The position numbers and the translations under genes are program-made. Below the pieces are notes generated by a model, which saw nothing but the letters and a program-made list of their open reading frames with translations, was not told where the DNA came from and searched no databases. Positions 35,067 to 42,542 of a DNA stretch of 64,000 bases are shown here, piece by piece; the first letter of the stretch is position 1, and each line of letters begins with the position of its first letter. This stretch comes from CAYSEQ01 sp964430475 (lineage in GTDB: Bacteria; Patescibacteriota; Microgenomatia; UBA8517): NCBI GenBank assembly GCA_964430475.1, contig CAYSEQ010000004.1, positions 1 to 64,000 on the forward strand, in the 5' to 3' direction.

Positions 35067-35867
35067 ATGAGCGATACCAAAAGAGTTAATTTTCTTGAGA
35101 AGCTCGTTCCTATTCTGCTTCTTGCAACAATTGCGATGTCTTTTGTGGTTGGTGTTCTTTGGGAAAAGGTTCGGAATTTGGAAAGTGGAGGAACAAGAGT
35201 TTCAGGAAGTGGCGCTGGGGAGAAAGTTGGAAATTCTGGGTCGGGAACTGGGAACCAAGCAAACGATAACCAAGCGCAGGTAGGTTTTGAACAATTTGAA
35301 AGTGCTAAAGATGCTATTAAGTTAAATGATAAAGACCACATTAGGGGAAATAAAAATGCAAGGATACTTCTTATTGAATACTCAGATTTAGAATGTCCAT
35401 TCTGTAAGCGTTTTCACCCGACTGCGAAGCAGATCATCGATGAGTACAAAGATCAAGTAGCCTGGGTGTATAGACATTTTCCTTTAGACCAAATTCACCC
35501 TAAGGCGGATAAGTTAGCAGAAGCTGTAGAGTGCGCTAGTGAGCTTGGAGGGGAAGATGCTTTTTGGAAATTAACTGACAAAATATTTGAAGTAACACCA
35601 TCCAATAATGGGCTTAATTTGGATGATTTACCTAAACTTGCCAAGGAAATAGGTCTAGATGAAGAAAGATTCAAAGAGTGTCTTGATAGCGGAAAATATA
35701 AAGATCGTGTTGAAGAGGATTACCAAAGTGGGTTAAAAGCGGGAATTCAAGGAACTCCGGGTAATATTTTATTGGATACCAAAACTGGTAAGACAAAACT
35801 TATCCCTGGAGCATATCCGTTTGAGACCTTTAAGGCGGAAATAGATAAATTACTCTCGGAAAATTAA
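35067..35867 (+). CDS. Membrane-anchored DsbA-like thiol-disulfide oxidoreductase
   Basis: 266 residues. One N-terminal helix (about 13-32), then a Gly/Ser/Asn-rich linker (about 45-80) and a DsbA/DsbG-type thioredoxin fold. The active site is C110-P-F-C113 in YSDLECPFCKRFHP, with the cis-Pro in GIQGTPGNIL. CPFC is common in this group. It probably makes or reshuffles disulfides outside the membrane. The promoter carries a BlaI-type palindrome. A CxxC membrane protein follows 16 bases later. Confidence 0.92.
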   Translation: MSDTKRVNFLEKLVPILLLATIAMSFVVGVLWEKVRNLESGGTRVSGSGAGEKVGNSGSGTGNQANDNQAQVGFEQFESAKDAIKLNDKDHIRGNKNARILLIEYSDLECPFCKRFHPTAKQIIDEYKDQVAWVYRHFPLDQIHPKADKLAEAVECASELGGEDAFWKLTDKIFEVTPSNNGLNLDDLPKLAKEIGLDEERFKECLDSGKYKDRVEEDYQSGLKAGIQGTPGNILLDTKTGKTKLIPGAYPFETFKAEIDKLLSEN

Positions 35868-35883
35868 AAAAGTAAGTTGATGA

Positions 35884-36414
35884 ATGTTCTTCTTTATAAC
35901 TTATCCCGTTACTGCTGTTAAACTTGTTCTTTCTATAAAAAAATATTTTGTTTTTTTTATTCTTTTTGCCCTGTTTTTCTTTGCCTTTTTGATTTATATT
36001 CCTGTAACTTCTATACCCGGTAATGATTTAAAGTTTCAACTTTCTATTTTGACGATTAAAGACTATTTTGTTTTGGCTGGTTTGTCCATATTAGCTTCGT
36101 TATCTTTTACCTTAAACCTCTTTTCTAGCGTTAGGGATTTCAACCTCAGAAATAGTGGTTCCTATTTGATAAGAGGCGGTGGGAGTTTGTCTGGTCTTGT
36201 TGCGTCTGTATTTGGGACTGCAAGTTGTGCTTCGTGTATAGGATCAGTTTTTGGATTTTTAGGGACTGGTGGAGTATTTTTTTTAATTAAATATAAAAAT
36301 CCTATCACTTGGATAGCCTCCTTCATTGTATTGGTAAGTATTTATTTTTCTTCTAAAAGGGTGTTGGGAATTTGTAATGTAAAGGATTTTAAAAAAACCT
36401 CTAAAAGTAGGTAG
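35884..36414 (+). CDS. Four-helix membrane protein with CxxC motif
   Basis: 176 residues, family not recognised. There are four hydrophobic segments. The third contains C115-A-S-C118 inside GTASCASCIGSVFGFLGTGG, and another Cys lies near the C-terminus (GICNV). The Cys pair within a membrane helix and the position right after a DsbA-like gene suggest an electron partner, in the manner of DsbB or VKOR, but the sequence does not show the patterns of either. A metal-handling role is an alternative. Confidence 0.6.
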   Translation: MFFFITYPVTAVKLVLSIKKYFVFFILFALFFFAFLIYIPVTSIPGNDLKFQLSILTIKDYFVLAGLSILASLSFTLNLFSSVRDFNLRNSGSYLIRGGGSLSGLVASVFGTASCASCIGSVFGFLGTGGVFFLIKYKNPITWIASFIVLVSIYFSSKRVLGICNVKDFKKTSKSR

Positions 36415-36424
36415 TTCTTACCTA

Positions 36425-36443
36425 ATCTTAAGCTTTTTCTCAG
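36425..36443 (+). promoter_or_regulatory. 19-bp box A, probable response-regulator site
   Basis: ATCTTAAGCTTTTTCTCAG. It matches box B at 38209-38227 at 18 of 19 positions. Within it two loosely matching half-sites (TCTTAAG, TTCTCAG) are 11 bases apart, the spacing usual for OmpR/PhoB-type dimers. It covers the -35 region; TATAAT follows at 36453-36458. A 6-bp inverted repeat TAGGTA/TACCTA (36408-36424) abuts it. Confidence 0.65.
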
Positions 36444-36452
36444 TCTCAAATG

Positions 36453-36458
36453 TATAAT
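36453..36458 (+). promoter_or_regulatory. -10 box of the two-component operon
   Basis: A perfect TATAAT, nine bases after box A. The -35 region is poor, as expected for an activator-dependent promoter. The expected leader is about 11 bases with no ribosome binding site. CTCAAA/TTTGAG repeats flank the box. Confidence 0.55.
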
Positions 36459-36475
36459 TATTAGTTTGAGGCTTT

Positions 36476-37144
36476 ATGAGGATACTAGTTGTTGAGGATG
36501 AATACAAGATTGCAAACTCCATAAAAAGAGGGCTTGAACAAGAAGGGTATGCTATCGATGTTGCGTATGATGGTGAGGAAGCTTATGACCTAATTTTGGG
36601 TGAGGAATATGATGTTATCGTGTTGGATCTTCTTCTTCCAAAAATGGACGGCTTGACCTTGTGTAAGAAGATTCGCGAAGAGAAAATTCACACCCCTATT
36701 TTGATTCTCACAGCCAAGGGAACATTACAAGATAAGGTGGAAGGTTTGAATTCAGGTGCCGATGATTATTTAGTTAAACCATTTGCCTTTGAGGAGCTTT
36801 TGGCAAGAATTCGCGCTTTAATAAGAAGACCAAAAGTGGGAGGTGAAAGTAAACTCAAAGTAAGGGATTTAGAGCTTGATCCGATAGCCTTTGAAGTTAG
36901 AAGAAAAGGTAAACTAATTAGCCTTACTCGAAAGGAATTTTCACTTTTGGAATATTTGATGAGAAATGCGGGTAAGATTTTAACTAAGGAGCAAATTATT
37001 TCTCATGTTTGGGATTATAATTCAGATGTACTTCCCAATACAGTAGAAGTCTACATAGGTTATCTAAGAAGAAAGATAGAAAAACCATTTTCAGAAAAAG
37101 CCTTGATTAAGACTATTAGGGGTTTTGGATATAAGATTGAATAG
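36476..37144 (+). CDS. OmpR/PhoB-family response regulator
   Basis: 222 residues. Receiver domain with EDE at 7-9, phospho-acceptor Asp51 in VIVLDLLLP, and Lys in YLVKPFAF. The C-terminal winged helix has the family phrases LTRKEFSLLEYLMRNAGKILTKEQI and VEVYIGYLRRKIE ... IRGFGYKIE. It is the first gene of a two-gene operon with the sensor kinase (14-base gap). It probably binds the 19-bp boxes in front of itself and of the gene at 38284. Confidence 0.95.
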   Translation: MRILVVEDEYKIANSIKRGLEQEGYAIDVAYDGEEAYDLILGEEYDVIVLDLLLPKMDGLTLCKKIREEKIHTPILILTAKGTLQDKVEGLNSGADDYLVKPFAFEELLARIRALIRRPKVGGESKLKVRDLELDPIAFEVRRKGKLISLTRKEFSLLEYLMRNAGKILTKEQIISHVWDYNSDVLPNTVEVYIGYLRRKIEKPFSEKALIKTIRGFGYKIE

Positions 37145-37158
37145 TTGAAATTTTAAAA

Positions 37159-38205
37159 ATGGTATTCAAAAACGCAAGACTTAAGCTTACACTTTGGTAT
37201 CTTGTTATCATCATGACGATAAGTGTTTTTTTTAGCATTATTGTCTATCGCGGTTTTACTAAAGAACTGGGGAGAGGATTTAAAATGCAGTCTCTGCGCT
37301 TGCCTCCTGAGACACATCTATTTTTGTTTAGAAGATTTGGTTATGAAAATATACTTCCTTTTATAATCTATCCTGAAGAAATTCCACCCAAAGAATACGC
37401 TGAAATAATTTCATTTTTAAAGAAACGCTTTGCTATTCAACTACTGATTATCAACTTGGGGATACTAGTTATATCAGGGAGTTTAAGTTATTTCTTAGCT
37501 GGAAAGACTCTTCAACCTATTGAAGAGATGGTTGAGAGACAAAAACGTTTTGTAGCGGATGCTTCACATGAATTTAGGACACCCCTTACATCGATGAAAA
37601 CAGAGATAGAAGTAGCGCTCAGGGACAAAAAACTTACGCTAAACGAAGCCAAGCGCATTTTAGAAAGTAACCTATCTGAGGTGGATAAGTTGAGACATTT
37701 TACGGACAGTCTTTTAACACTAAGTCTTTACGAAAGTAATAGTCAAAATCTTTCCGTTGAAAAAGTAGACTTAAAAGATGTTGCTCTTCAAGGTATTGAA
37801 AGGAATATCTTATTAGCAAAGAAAAAAAGGATAAGAATAAGAAAGACTCTCGAAAAAGTAATTGTCAAAGGTAGCACTCGAGCCTTGGTCGATTTGTTTT
37901 CTGTCCTTATTAACAATGCAATTAAATTTAGCCCAGAAGGAAAAGAGATAAAGGTTTCTGTGAGGAAAACTAAAAATGCTGAAATTAAGGTAATTGATCA
38001 AGGTGTTGGGATTGCAGAGGAAGATCTACCCCATATTTTTGATAGGTTTTGGAGAGCGGATCTTTCGAGAAATAAAAAGGAGGGAGACGGATATGGGTTA
38101 GGGCTTTCGATAGCCAAGTCCATTGTGGATTCCCATAGAGGCAAAATTGAAGTTATAAGTAAGCTAGGGAAGGGTAGCACTTTTAAGGTGATTCTGCCTT
38201 TATAG
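37159..38205 (+). CDS. Sensor histidine kinase
   Basis: 348 residues. Two membrane helices (about 10-28 and 92-112) flank a small external loop of about 65 residues with no recognised sensor fold. HisKA has His137 in DASHEFRTPLTSMKTE. The ATPase domain shows the N-box LINNAIKFS, G1 DQGVGIAEEDL, F-box IFDRFWR and G2 GYGLGLSIAKSI. It is the partner of the regulator just upstream. There is no HAMP domain, so it is compact. Confidence 0.93.
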   Translation: MVFKNARLKLTLWYLVIIMTISVFFSIIVYRGFTKELGRGFKMQSLRLPPETHLFLFRRFGYENILPFIIYPEEIPPKEYAEIISFLKKRFAIQLLIINLGILVISGSLSYFLAGKTLQPIEEMVERQKRFVADASHEFRTPLTSMKTEIEVALRDKKLTLNEAKRILESNLSEVDKLRHFTDSLLTLSLYESNSQNLSVEKVDLKDVALQGIERNILLAKKKRIRIRKTLEKVIVKGSTRALVDLFSVLINNAIKFSPEGKEIKVSVRKTKNAEIKVIDQGVGIAEEDLPHIFDRFWRADLSRNKKEGDGYGLGLSIAKSIVDSHRGKIEVISKLGKGSTFKVILPL

Positions 38206-38208
38206 TTT

Positions 38209-38227
38209 ATCTTAAGCATTTTCTCAG
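38209..38227 (+). promoter_or_regulatory. 19-bp box B, probable response-regulator site
   Basis: ATCTTAAGCATTTTCTCAG, differing from box A (36425-36443) at one position. It starts four bases after the kinase stop codon and is followed by a TATATT -10 candidate at 38239-38244. The spacing to the -10 is 11 bases, against nine for box A. Confidence 0.65.
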
Positions 38228-38283
38228 GTTAGTCTGATTATATTAGATAAAAGGAGGTTGCAGTTTTTCAAGGAGGTGAGAAT

Positions 38284-38715
38284 ATGCGTAGAGCGTTGCC
38301 TACGGCTATAGTTTTCTTAACTTTGGTTTTTTTGATAACCTTTGTCTTTGTTGGTAAAGCTTTGGCGGGCAATAAACTTAAATCTCCCCTATTGATCCAA
38401 AAATTGTCAGAGAGATTTGGAGTAGATCAGAAAGAGGTGGAGGAGGTTTTTGACGAAGTTTATAGGGAACATTTGCGAGAAATAAGAAGATTTAAGGAAG
38501 ATAGACTTAATCAGGCAGTAAAGGATGGTGTAATTACCGAGGATCAAAAAGACGCTATTATTTCAAAAATGGATGAGTTAATTGAGAAAAGGCAGAAGGA
38601 AAGAAAAGAACTTGAGGATTGGTTTAAAGAGCAAGGAATCGATATTAAAAAGTTAGGAAAGTATATAGGCTTTAGGCGACATTACAGGACTGGGAAAATG
38701 GGTTTATGGCATTGA
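38284..38715 (+). CDS. Small secreted helical protein, likely target of the two-component system
   Basis: 143 residues. A signal peptide (about 1-28, ending GKALAGN) is followed by charged helices (LSERFGVDQKEVEEVFDEVYREH; LNQAVKDGVITEDQKDAIISKMDEL) resembling DUF2680-type repeats, and a basic tail. Length, helicity and position recall CpxP/Spy-type stress proteins, but there is no direct motif match. It has the best ribosome site seen in the window (AAGGAGGTG six bases from the ATG) and a second AAGGAGG further up. Box B stands in its promoter. Confidence 0.65.
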   Translation: MRRALPTAIVFLTLVFLITFVFVGKALAGNKLKSPLLIQKLSERFGVDQKEVEEVFDEVYREHLREIRRFKEDRLNQAVKDGVITEDQKDAIISKMDELIEKRQKERKELEDWFKEQGIDIKKLGKYIGFRRHYRTGKMGLWH

Positions 38716-38758
38716 AATCTAAATGTTTGGAATATTCTCATTAAAAATATAAAAATAA

Positions 38759-39835
38759 ATGAATTTTTCTTTTAAAAAAGTTATCGCGGTTTTTATAACA
38801 TTAGGTTTTTTGGGATTTTTTATATATTGGGTATCTTTGAGGTTCAATAAGACACCGGAGATCCCAGCGGAGTTAGAAGAGGATGAAGGGGGATTAGAAA
38901 ATCTACCTCATCCTTTATCTATTCAAGCACTGCGTGAGGGTGAGTATCCTGGAAGTGAGGTAGAAATAGAGCAGGTCCTTTCACCAGGAGTAAACTATAA
39001 AAGATTTATTGCTTCATACAAATCAGAAGGTTTAAAAATTTATGGACTATTAACCATTCCAAATACCCAAAGGCCTAAAGACGGTTGGCCTGCGATAATT
39101 TTTAACCATGGTTATATCCCTCCCTCCGAATACCGGACAACCGAGCGCTATGTAGCATACCAAGATGCGTTTGCGAGGAATGGTTATGTTACTTTTAAAT
39201 CTGATTATCGTGGGCATGGAAATTCAGAAGGGGTAGCAACAGGTGGTTATGGTTCTAATGCTTATGTCATTGATGTACTCAATGCCTTATCTTCGATTAA
39301 GAGACTAAAAGAATTATCTAGTGATGGATCTTTTGCCCCATTAGTCAATCCAGAAAAAATAGGCATGTGGGGACATTCGATGGGTGGTGCAATTACTCTT
39401 AAGGTTATGGTGACTACAAAGGATGTAAAAGCTGGTGTGATTTGGGCCGGGGTTGTTGGTTCATATGAGGACCTTCTTAATAATTGGAGAAGAAGAACTA
39501 CTGTATCCGTTACACCTTTTTCTCAGGCAAGAAGATGGAGAGAAGAGTTGGTACAAAAGTATGGCGACCCTTCACAGAATCCGGAATTTTGGAATTCTAT
39601 TTCACCAACGAGTTTTTTGTCGGATATCTCTGGTCCATTACAACTACATCATTCCCCTAATGATACCCATGTTCCTTACGAGTTTTCTTTAAAACTTGAA
39701 AATTTGATGAAAAATGCTGGTAAGGAGGTTGAGCTTTATACTTATGATGGGGACGATCATAATTTGAGTAAAAACCTGTTTATTGCACTTAAAAGGTCTA
39801 ACGATTTTTTTGACAAATATTTGAAGACAAATTAA
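38759..39835 (+). CDS. Membrane-anchored alpha/beta-hydrolase (acylaminoacyl-peptidase-like)
   Basis: 358 residues. One N-terminal helix (about 8-26) precedes an alpha/beta-hydrolase fold: oxyanion region IFNHGYIPP, DYRGHGNSEG, nucleophile Ser207 in WGHSMGGAI, Asp in HSPNDTHVP and His in DGDDHNLS. This is the arrangement of S9-type peptidases and dienelactone hydrolases. The catalytic domain would face outside. Substrate unknown; a peptidase or esterase is likely. Confidence 0.88.
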   Translation: MNFSFKKVIAVFITLGFLGFFIYWVSLRFNKTPEIPAELEEDEGGLENLPHPLSIQALREGEYPGSEVEIEQVLSPGVNYKRFIASYKSEGLKIYGLLTIPNTQRPKDGWPAIIFNHGYIPPSEYRTTERYVAYQDAFARNGYVTFKSDYRGHGNSEGVATGGYGSNAYVIDVLNALSSIKRLKELSSDGSFAPLVNPEKIGMWGHSMGGAITLKVMVTTKDVKAGVIWAGVVGSYEDLLNNWRRRTTVSVTPFSQARRWREELVQKYGDPSQNPEFWNSISPTSFLSDISGPLQLHHSPNDTHVPYEFSLKLENLMKNAGKEVELYTYDGDDHNLSKNLFIALKRSNDFFDKYLKTN

Positions 39836-39892
39836 ATTTAGCTTTAATGTGGCTCCGATTTAAAATTTTGGTATTTTTAATGTAAAGATTTC

Positions 39893-39920
39893 TTGACTTT
39901 TTCAAATTACATTGTAAAAA
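39893..39920 (+). promoter_or_regulatory. Predicted promoter of the oxidoreductase gene
   Basis: TTGACT (39893-39898), a 16-base spacer and TAAAAA (39915-39920) preceded by TG. The start point is about 39927, three bases before the ATG at 39930. No ribosome site. Confidence 0.4.
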
Positions 39921-39929
39921 TTCTTAAAT

Positions 39930-40868
39930 ATGAAAGCTACCTATCTTAAAAGTTATGGAGGAGTAGAGGCGATTGATCTTAAGGATGTACCAAAACCTCG
40001 TCCTAATCGAGGGCAAATCCTTGTGGAAGTCATTGCCTCGAGTATAAATCCATTTGATTTAAAACTTGCCCAAGGGATGTTTAAAGATACTATCCCTTTG
40101 GAATTTCCAGCTCCTTTAGGAACTGATCTTTCTGGAATAGTAAGAGAAAAGGGCGAGGATGTAAAAAGTTTTGATATTGGCGATGAGATTTTTGGTTCAG
40201 CAGATCTTTTTCAAGGAAGATCGGGTTCGTTTGCAGAGTTTGCTTTGGTAAAACCTGAGAAGGTAACTTATAAACCGAGTTTGATTACTTTTGAGGAAGC
40301 CTCCGCATTACCTTTGGTGGGTGTTAGTGCACTTCAGGCGATAGAAGAACACATTAGGCTAAAGGTAGGTGAAAAAATTTTAATTCATGGAGGTGCTGGC
40401 GGAATTGGACATATTGCTATTCAACTAGCTAAGTCAATCGGGGCTTATGTAATAACAACTACCTCTACAACTAATATGAAATTCGTAAAAGATTTAGGCG
40501 CTGATGAAGTAATTGATTATAAAACATCGGAATTTGAGAAAATTGTTGGTAATCTAGATGCAGTTTTTGATACTGTAGGAGGAGAAGTACTTGAGAAGTC
40601 ACTTCAGGTATTGAAAGAAGGAGGAATCTTGGTTTCAATGCTTGGTATGCCTAGTAGGGAGTTATTGAGAAAATATAAGGTTTCCGCTATTGCTCAGAAT
40701 ACTCAGGTTAACGCTGAACGCCTTCAACGCTTATCAAAATATGTTGAAGAAGGGAAGATCAAGGTTAGTCTTGATAAAGTTTTCTCTCTTTCAAAAATAA
40801 AAGAAGCATTTAAATATTTTGAGGACAAAAATCATCGAGGAAAGGTTGTAGTTAGAGTAAAAGATTAA
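39930..40868 (+). CDS. NADPH:quinone oxidoreductase-like medium-chain dehydrogenase
   Basis: 312 residues of the zinc-free quinone-reductase group. The N-terminal GroES-like part has the usual phrases (SINPFDLKLAQGMF; LGTDLSGIVREKG). The dinucleotide fold has HGGAGGIGHIAIQLAKSIGA, and DLGADEVIDYKT follows. Zinc-ligand cysteines are absent. It reduces quinones or enones with NADPH. It is followed by a microprotein gene with a strong ribosome site, 19 bases on. Confidence 0.9.
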   Translation: MKATYLKSYGGVEAIDLKDVPKPRPNRGQILVEVIASSINPFDLKLAQGMFKDTIPLEFPAPLGTDLSGIVREKGEDVKSFDIGDEIFGSADLFQGRSGSFAEFALVKPEKVTYKPSLITFEEASALPLVGVSALQAIEEHIRLKVGEKILIHGGAGGIGHIAIQLAKSIGAYVITTTSTTNMKFVKDLGADEVIDYKTSEFEKIVGNLDAVFDTVGGEVLEKSLQVLKEGGILVSMLGMPSRELLRKYKVSAIAQNTQVNAERLQRLSKYVEEGKIKVSLDKVFSLSKIKEAFKYFEDKNHRGKVVVRVKD

Positions 40869-40887
40869 GAATGGAGGTGAAGGTAAG

Positions 40888-41010
40888 ATGATGTTTGGAT
40901 CAAAAGCGGCACTTGGTGGTTTTGGTTTTTTTGGTTTTTTGACCTGGATAGTGGTTTTTGTTGATTTAGTTCTTCTGGGTCTATTTCTTTGGAAAAAAAT
41001 TCAAGACTGA
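40888..41010 (+). CDS. 40-residue membrane microprotein
   Basis: Begins MMFGSKAALGGFG, then one hydrophobic helix rich in Phe, Val and Leu, and ends FLWKKIQD. A strong ribosome site GGAGGTGAAGG stands a few bases before the ATG, which argues that it is truly translated. No family recognised. It may follow the oxidoreductase gene on the same message. Confidence 0.6.
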   Translation: MMFGSKAALGGFGFFGFLTWIVVFVDLVLLGLFLWKKIQD

Positions 41011-41121
41011 AAAATCGTAGGATAAGTATTTTATCTCCATTTGGTATAAATTAAATTTTGTTTTGAATCTAAAAAACCAGAAACCTTCTAATTTTTTTAT
41101 GACTTAATTTCGATTATCTGG

Positions 41122-41127
41122 TATAGT
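41122..41127 (+). promoter_or_regulatory. -10 box, leaderless start of a microprotein gene
   Basis: TATAGT ends six bases before the ATG at 41134, so transcription would start on the A of the start codon. Confidence 0.45.
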
Positions 41128-41133
41128 CAATTT

Positions 41134-41256
41134 ATGGAGTTTTTAAGGAAAATAGCAAGGTTGTTTGCTGAATACTTTGTTTTTAGTGTTGGATTTTTGT
41201 TCGTCTTTTTTGTGGGATTTTTGTATGCAATGTTCAGACCGGAAGGGTTTTCCTGA
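41134..41256 (+). CDS. Second 40-residue membrane microprotein
   Basis: Begins MEFLRKIARLFAEYF, followed by one long hydrophobic helix and the tail YAMFRPEGFS. No ribosome site, but a -10 box is placed for a leaderless message. A further short hydrophobic frame overlaps the end (possible GTG start at 41271, stop at 41346-41348, ending LLEKKKRLP) and might be a third microprotein. Functions unknown. Confidence 0.5.
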   Translation: MEFLRKIARLFAEYFVFSVGFLFVFFVGFLYAMFRPEGFS

Positions 41257-41369
41257 ACTTAGTATTTTTTGTGATAGTAGTTGGATGGATAATTTTTCTA
41301 ATTAGATATTTTTGGGATCTTTTAGAGAAGAAAAAAAGACTTCCTTGAGGATATTGATAGTTGATAGTG

Positions 41370-41375
41370 TAGAAT
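41370..41375 (+). promoter_or_regulatory. -10 box of dtd, leaderless start
   Basis: TAGAAT ends six bases before the ATG at 41382; the expected start point coincides with the start codon. No ribosome site. Confidence 0.45.
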
Positions 41376-41381
41376 ACTCTT

Positions 41382-41825
41382 ATGAGGCTGGTTGTACAAA
41401 GAGTAAAATCAGGAGAAGTAATTTTGAAAAAAGATAGTAATGTTATTGGCAAAATTACAAATGGCCTTCTTGTCCTTGTTGGCATAAAAGAGGATGATGA
41501 CGAGGAGAACGTGGTAAGACTGGCGGAAAAAATCATGAAATTACGAATTTTTTCAGATGAAAATGGAAAAATGAATTTGTCAATTAAGGAGGTAGCTGGG
41601 AGTTTGTTGATAGTTTCCCAATTTACTTTGTATGCTGACACGAGTGGGGGAAATAGACCGTCCTTCATTAAAGCAGCAAAACCCGAAAAAGCAAAGAAGA
41701 TTTATGACTTTTTTATAGAGTACTTAAAAAAAAGTGGAGTGAAAGTTGAAACAGGAAGATTTGGAGAATACATGTTGATAAAAACTACCCTGGATGGTCC
41801 TGTAACGATAATTCTTGAAGGGTAA
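41382..41825 (+). CDS. dtd: D-aminoacyl-tRNA deacylase
   Basis: 147 residues. Removes D-amino acids and glycine wrongly attached to tRNA. The start MRLVVQRVKSGEV, the SQFTLYAD motif (active-site Ser-Gln-Phe-Thr) and GGNRPSF are all present. The C-terminal NxGPVT motif, whose Gly-Pro reaches into the partner subunit, reads LDGPVT here, so the Asn is replaced by Leu while Gly-Pro is kept. The length is normal. Confidence 0.94.
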   Translation: MRLVVQRVKSGEVILKKDSNVIGKITNGLLVLVGIKEDDDEENVVRLAEKIMKLRIFSDENGKMNLSIKEVAGSLLIVSQFTLYADTSGGNRPSFIKAAKPEKAKKIYDFFIEYLKKSGVKVETGRFGEYMLIKTTLDGPVTIILEG

Positions 41826-41858
41826 GATTTACTTTAGACAAATAAAGTAGTGTAAAAA

Positions 41859-42440
41859 ATGTTGAAACTTTCATTACTACTTTTGTGTTTACTGTCTTTA
41901 ATCGCAACATATCTTTTGGGATTTAAACAAGGGTATGAAATTGCTAAGATTGAAATAGAAAGTAAGCTGGCAGATACTTTAAATAAGAGTTTAGAAAAGA
42001 TAACTACTCCAACGCCTGTTCCTACTCCACTTCCGACATCACCAACGAAAGAAAATGTGAAGAGAGTTACCTGGGGAGGGCCGGATCTTTGGAAGGTAGT
42101 AAATCAAAAAAGAGTAGAGTATGGAGTAAACCCTTTAATCCAGAAGGACGAACTTTGCACAATTGCCTCTATTAGATTGAATGAACTTTTGGAGCTTGGT
42201 AAACTGGATGGTCATGAAGGATTTGCTAATCTTAAGCAAAAAAGACCGGATCTGTCTTGGATATTTGAAAGGTATTCAACAATTGCTGAATTTCTAGCTA
42301 TGGGTGGTAAGACACCCGAGGAAACAGTTTCTCTTTGGGAAAATACCTTGGCGCACAAAAAACTTTTAAGCGGTGGCGAGTATGTCTGGGGTTGCATTTA
42401 TGCCCAGAACACCTTTGCTGTTGCCATTGCTGCTTTTTAG
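41859..42440 (+). CDS. Secreted CAP/SCP-domain protein
   Basis: 193 residues. A membrane helix or signal (about 1-22), a Pro/Thr linker (about 48-62), and a CAP domain: LWKVVNQKRVEYGVNPLIQKDELCTIASIRLNELLELGKLDGHEGFAN, then AEFLAMGGKTPEETVSLWENTLAHKKLLSGGEYVWGC. His in DGHEGF and Glu in IAEFLA fit the family's pocket. CAP proteins of bacteria are wall-associated; activity unclear. Confidence 0.85.
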   Translation: MLKLSLLLLCLLSLIATYLLGFKQGYEIAKIEIESKLADTLNKSLEKITTPTPVPTPLPTSPTKENVKRVTWGGPDLWKVVNQKRVEYGVNPLIQKDELCTIASIRLNELLELGKLDGHEGFANLKQKRPDLSWIFERYSTIAEFLAMGGKTPEETVSLWENTLAHKKLLSGGEYVWGCIYAQNTFAVAIAAF

Positions 42441-42542
42441 GCGATTGTCAATCAATAAATTTTTATCTAATAAGAAGTAATTTTTAAAAAGTTTAAAAAA
42501 CCTTTTGTTGATATAAAAATCTTTAGACCTTTTTGATATAAA

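Noticed and set aside
35884..36414. VKOR or DsbB identity for the CxxC membrane protein
   Set aside because: It has four helices and one CxxC, but lacks the second Cys pair and other conserved residues of VKOR and the spacing of DsbB.
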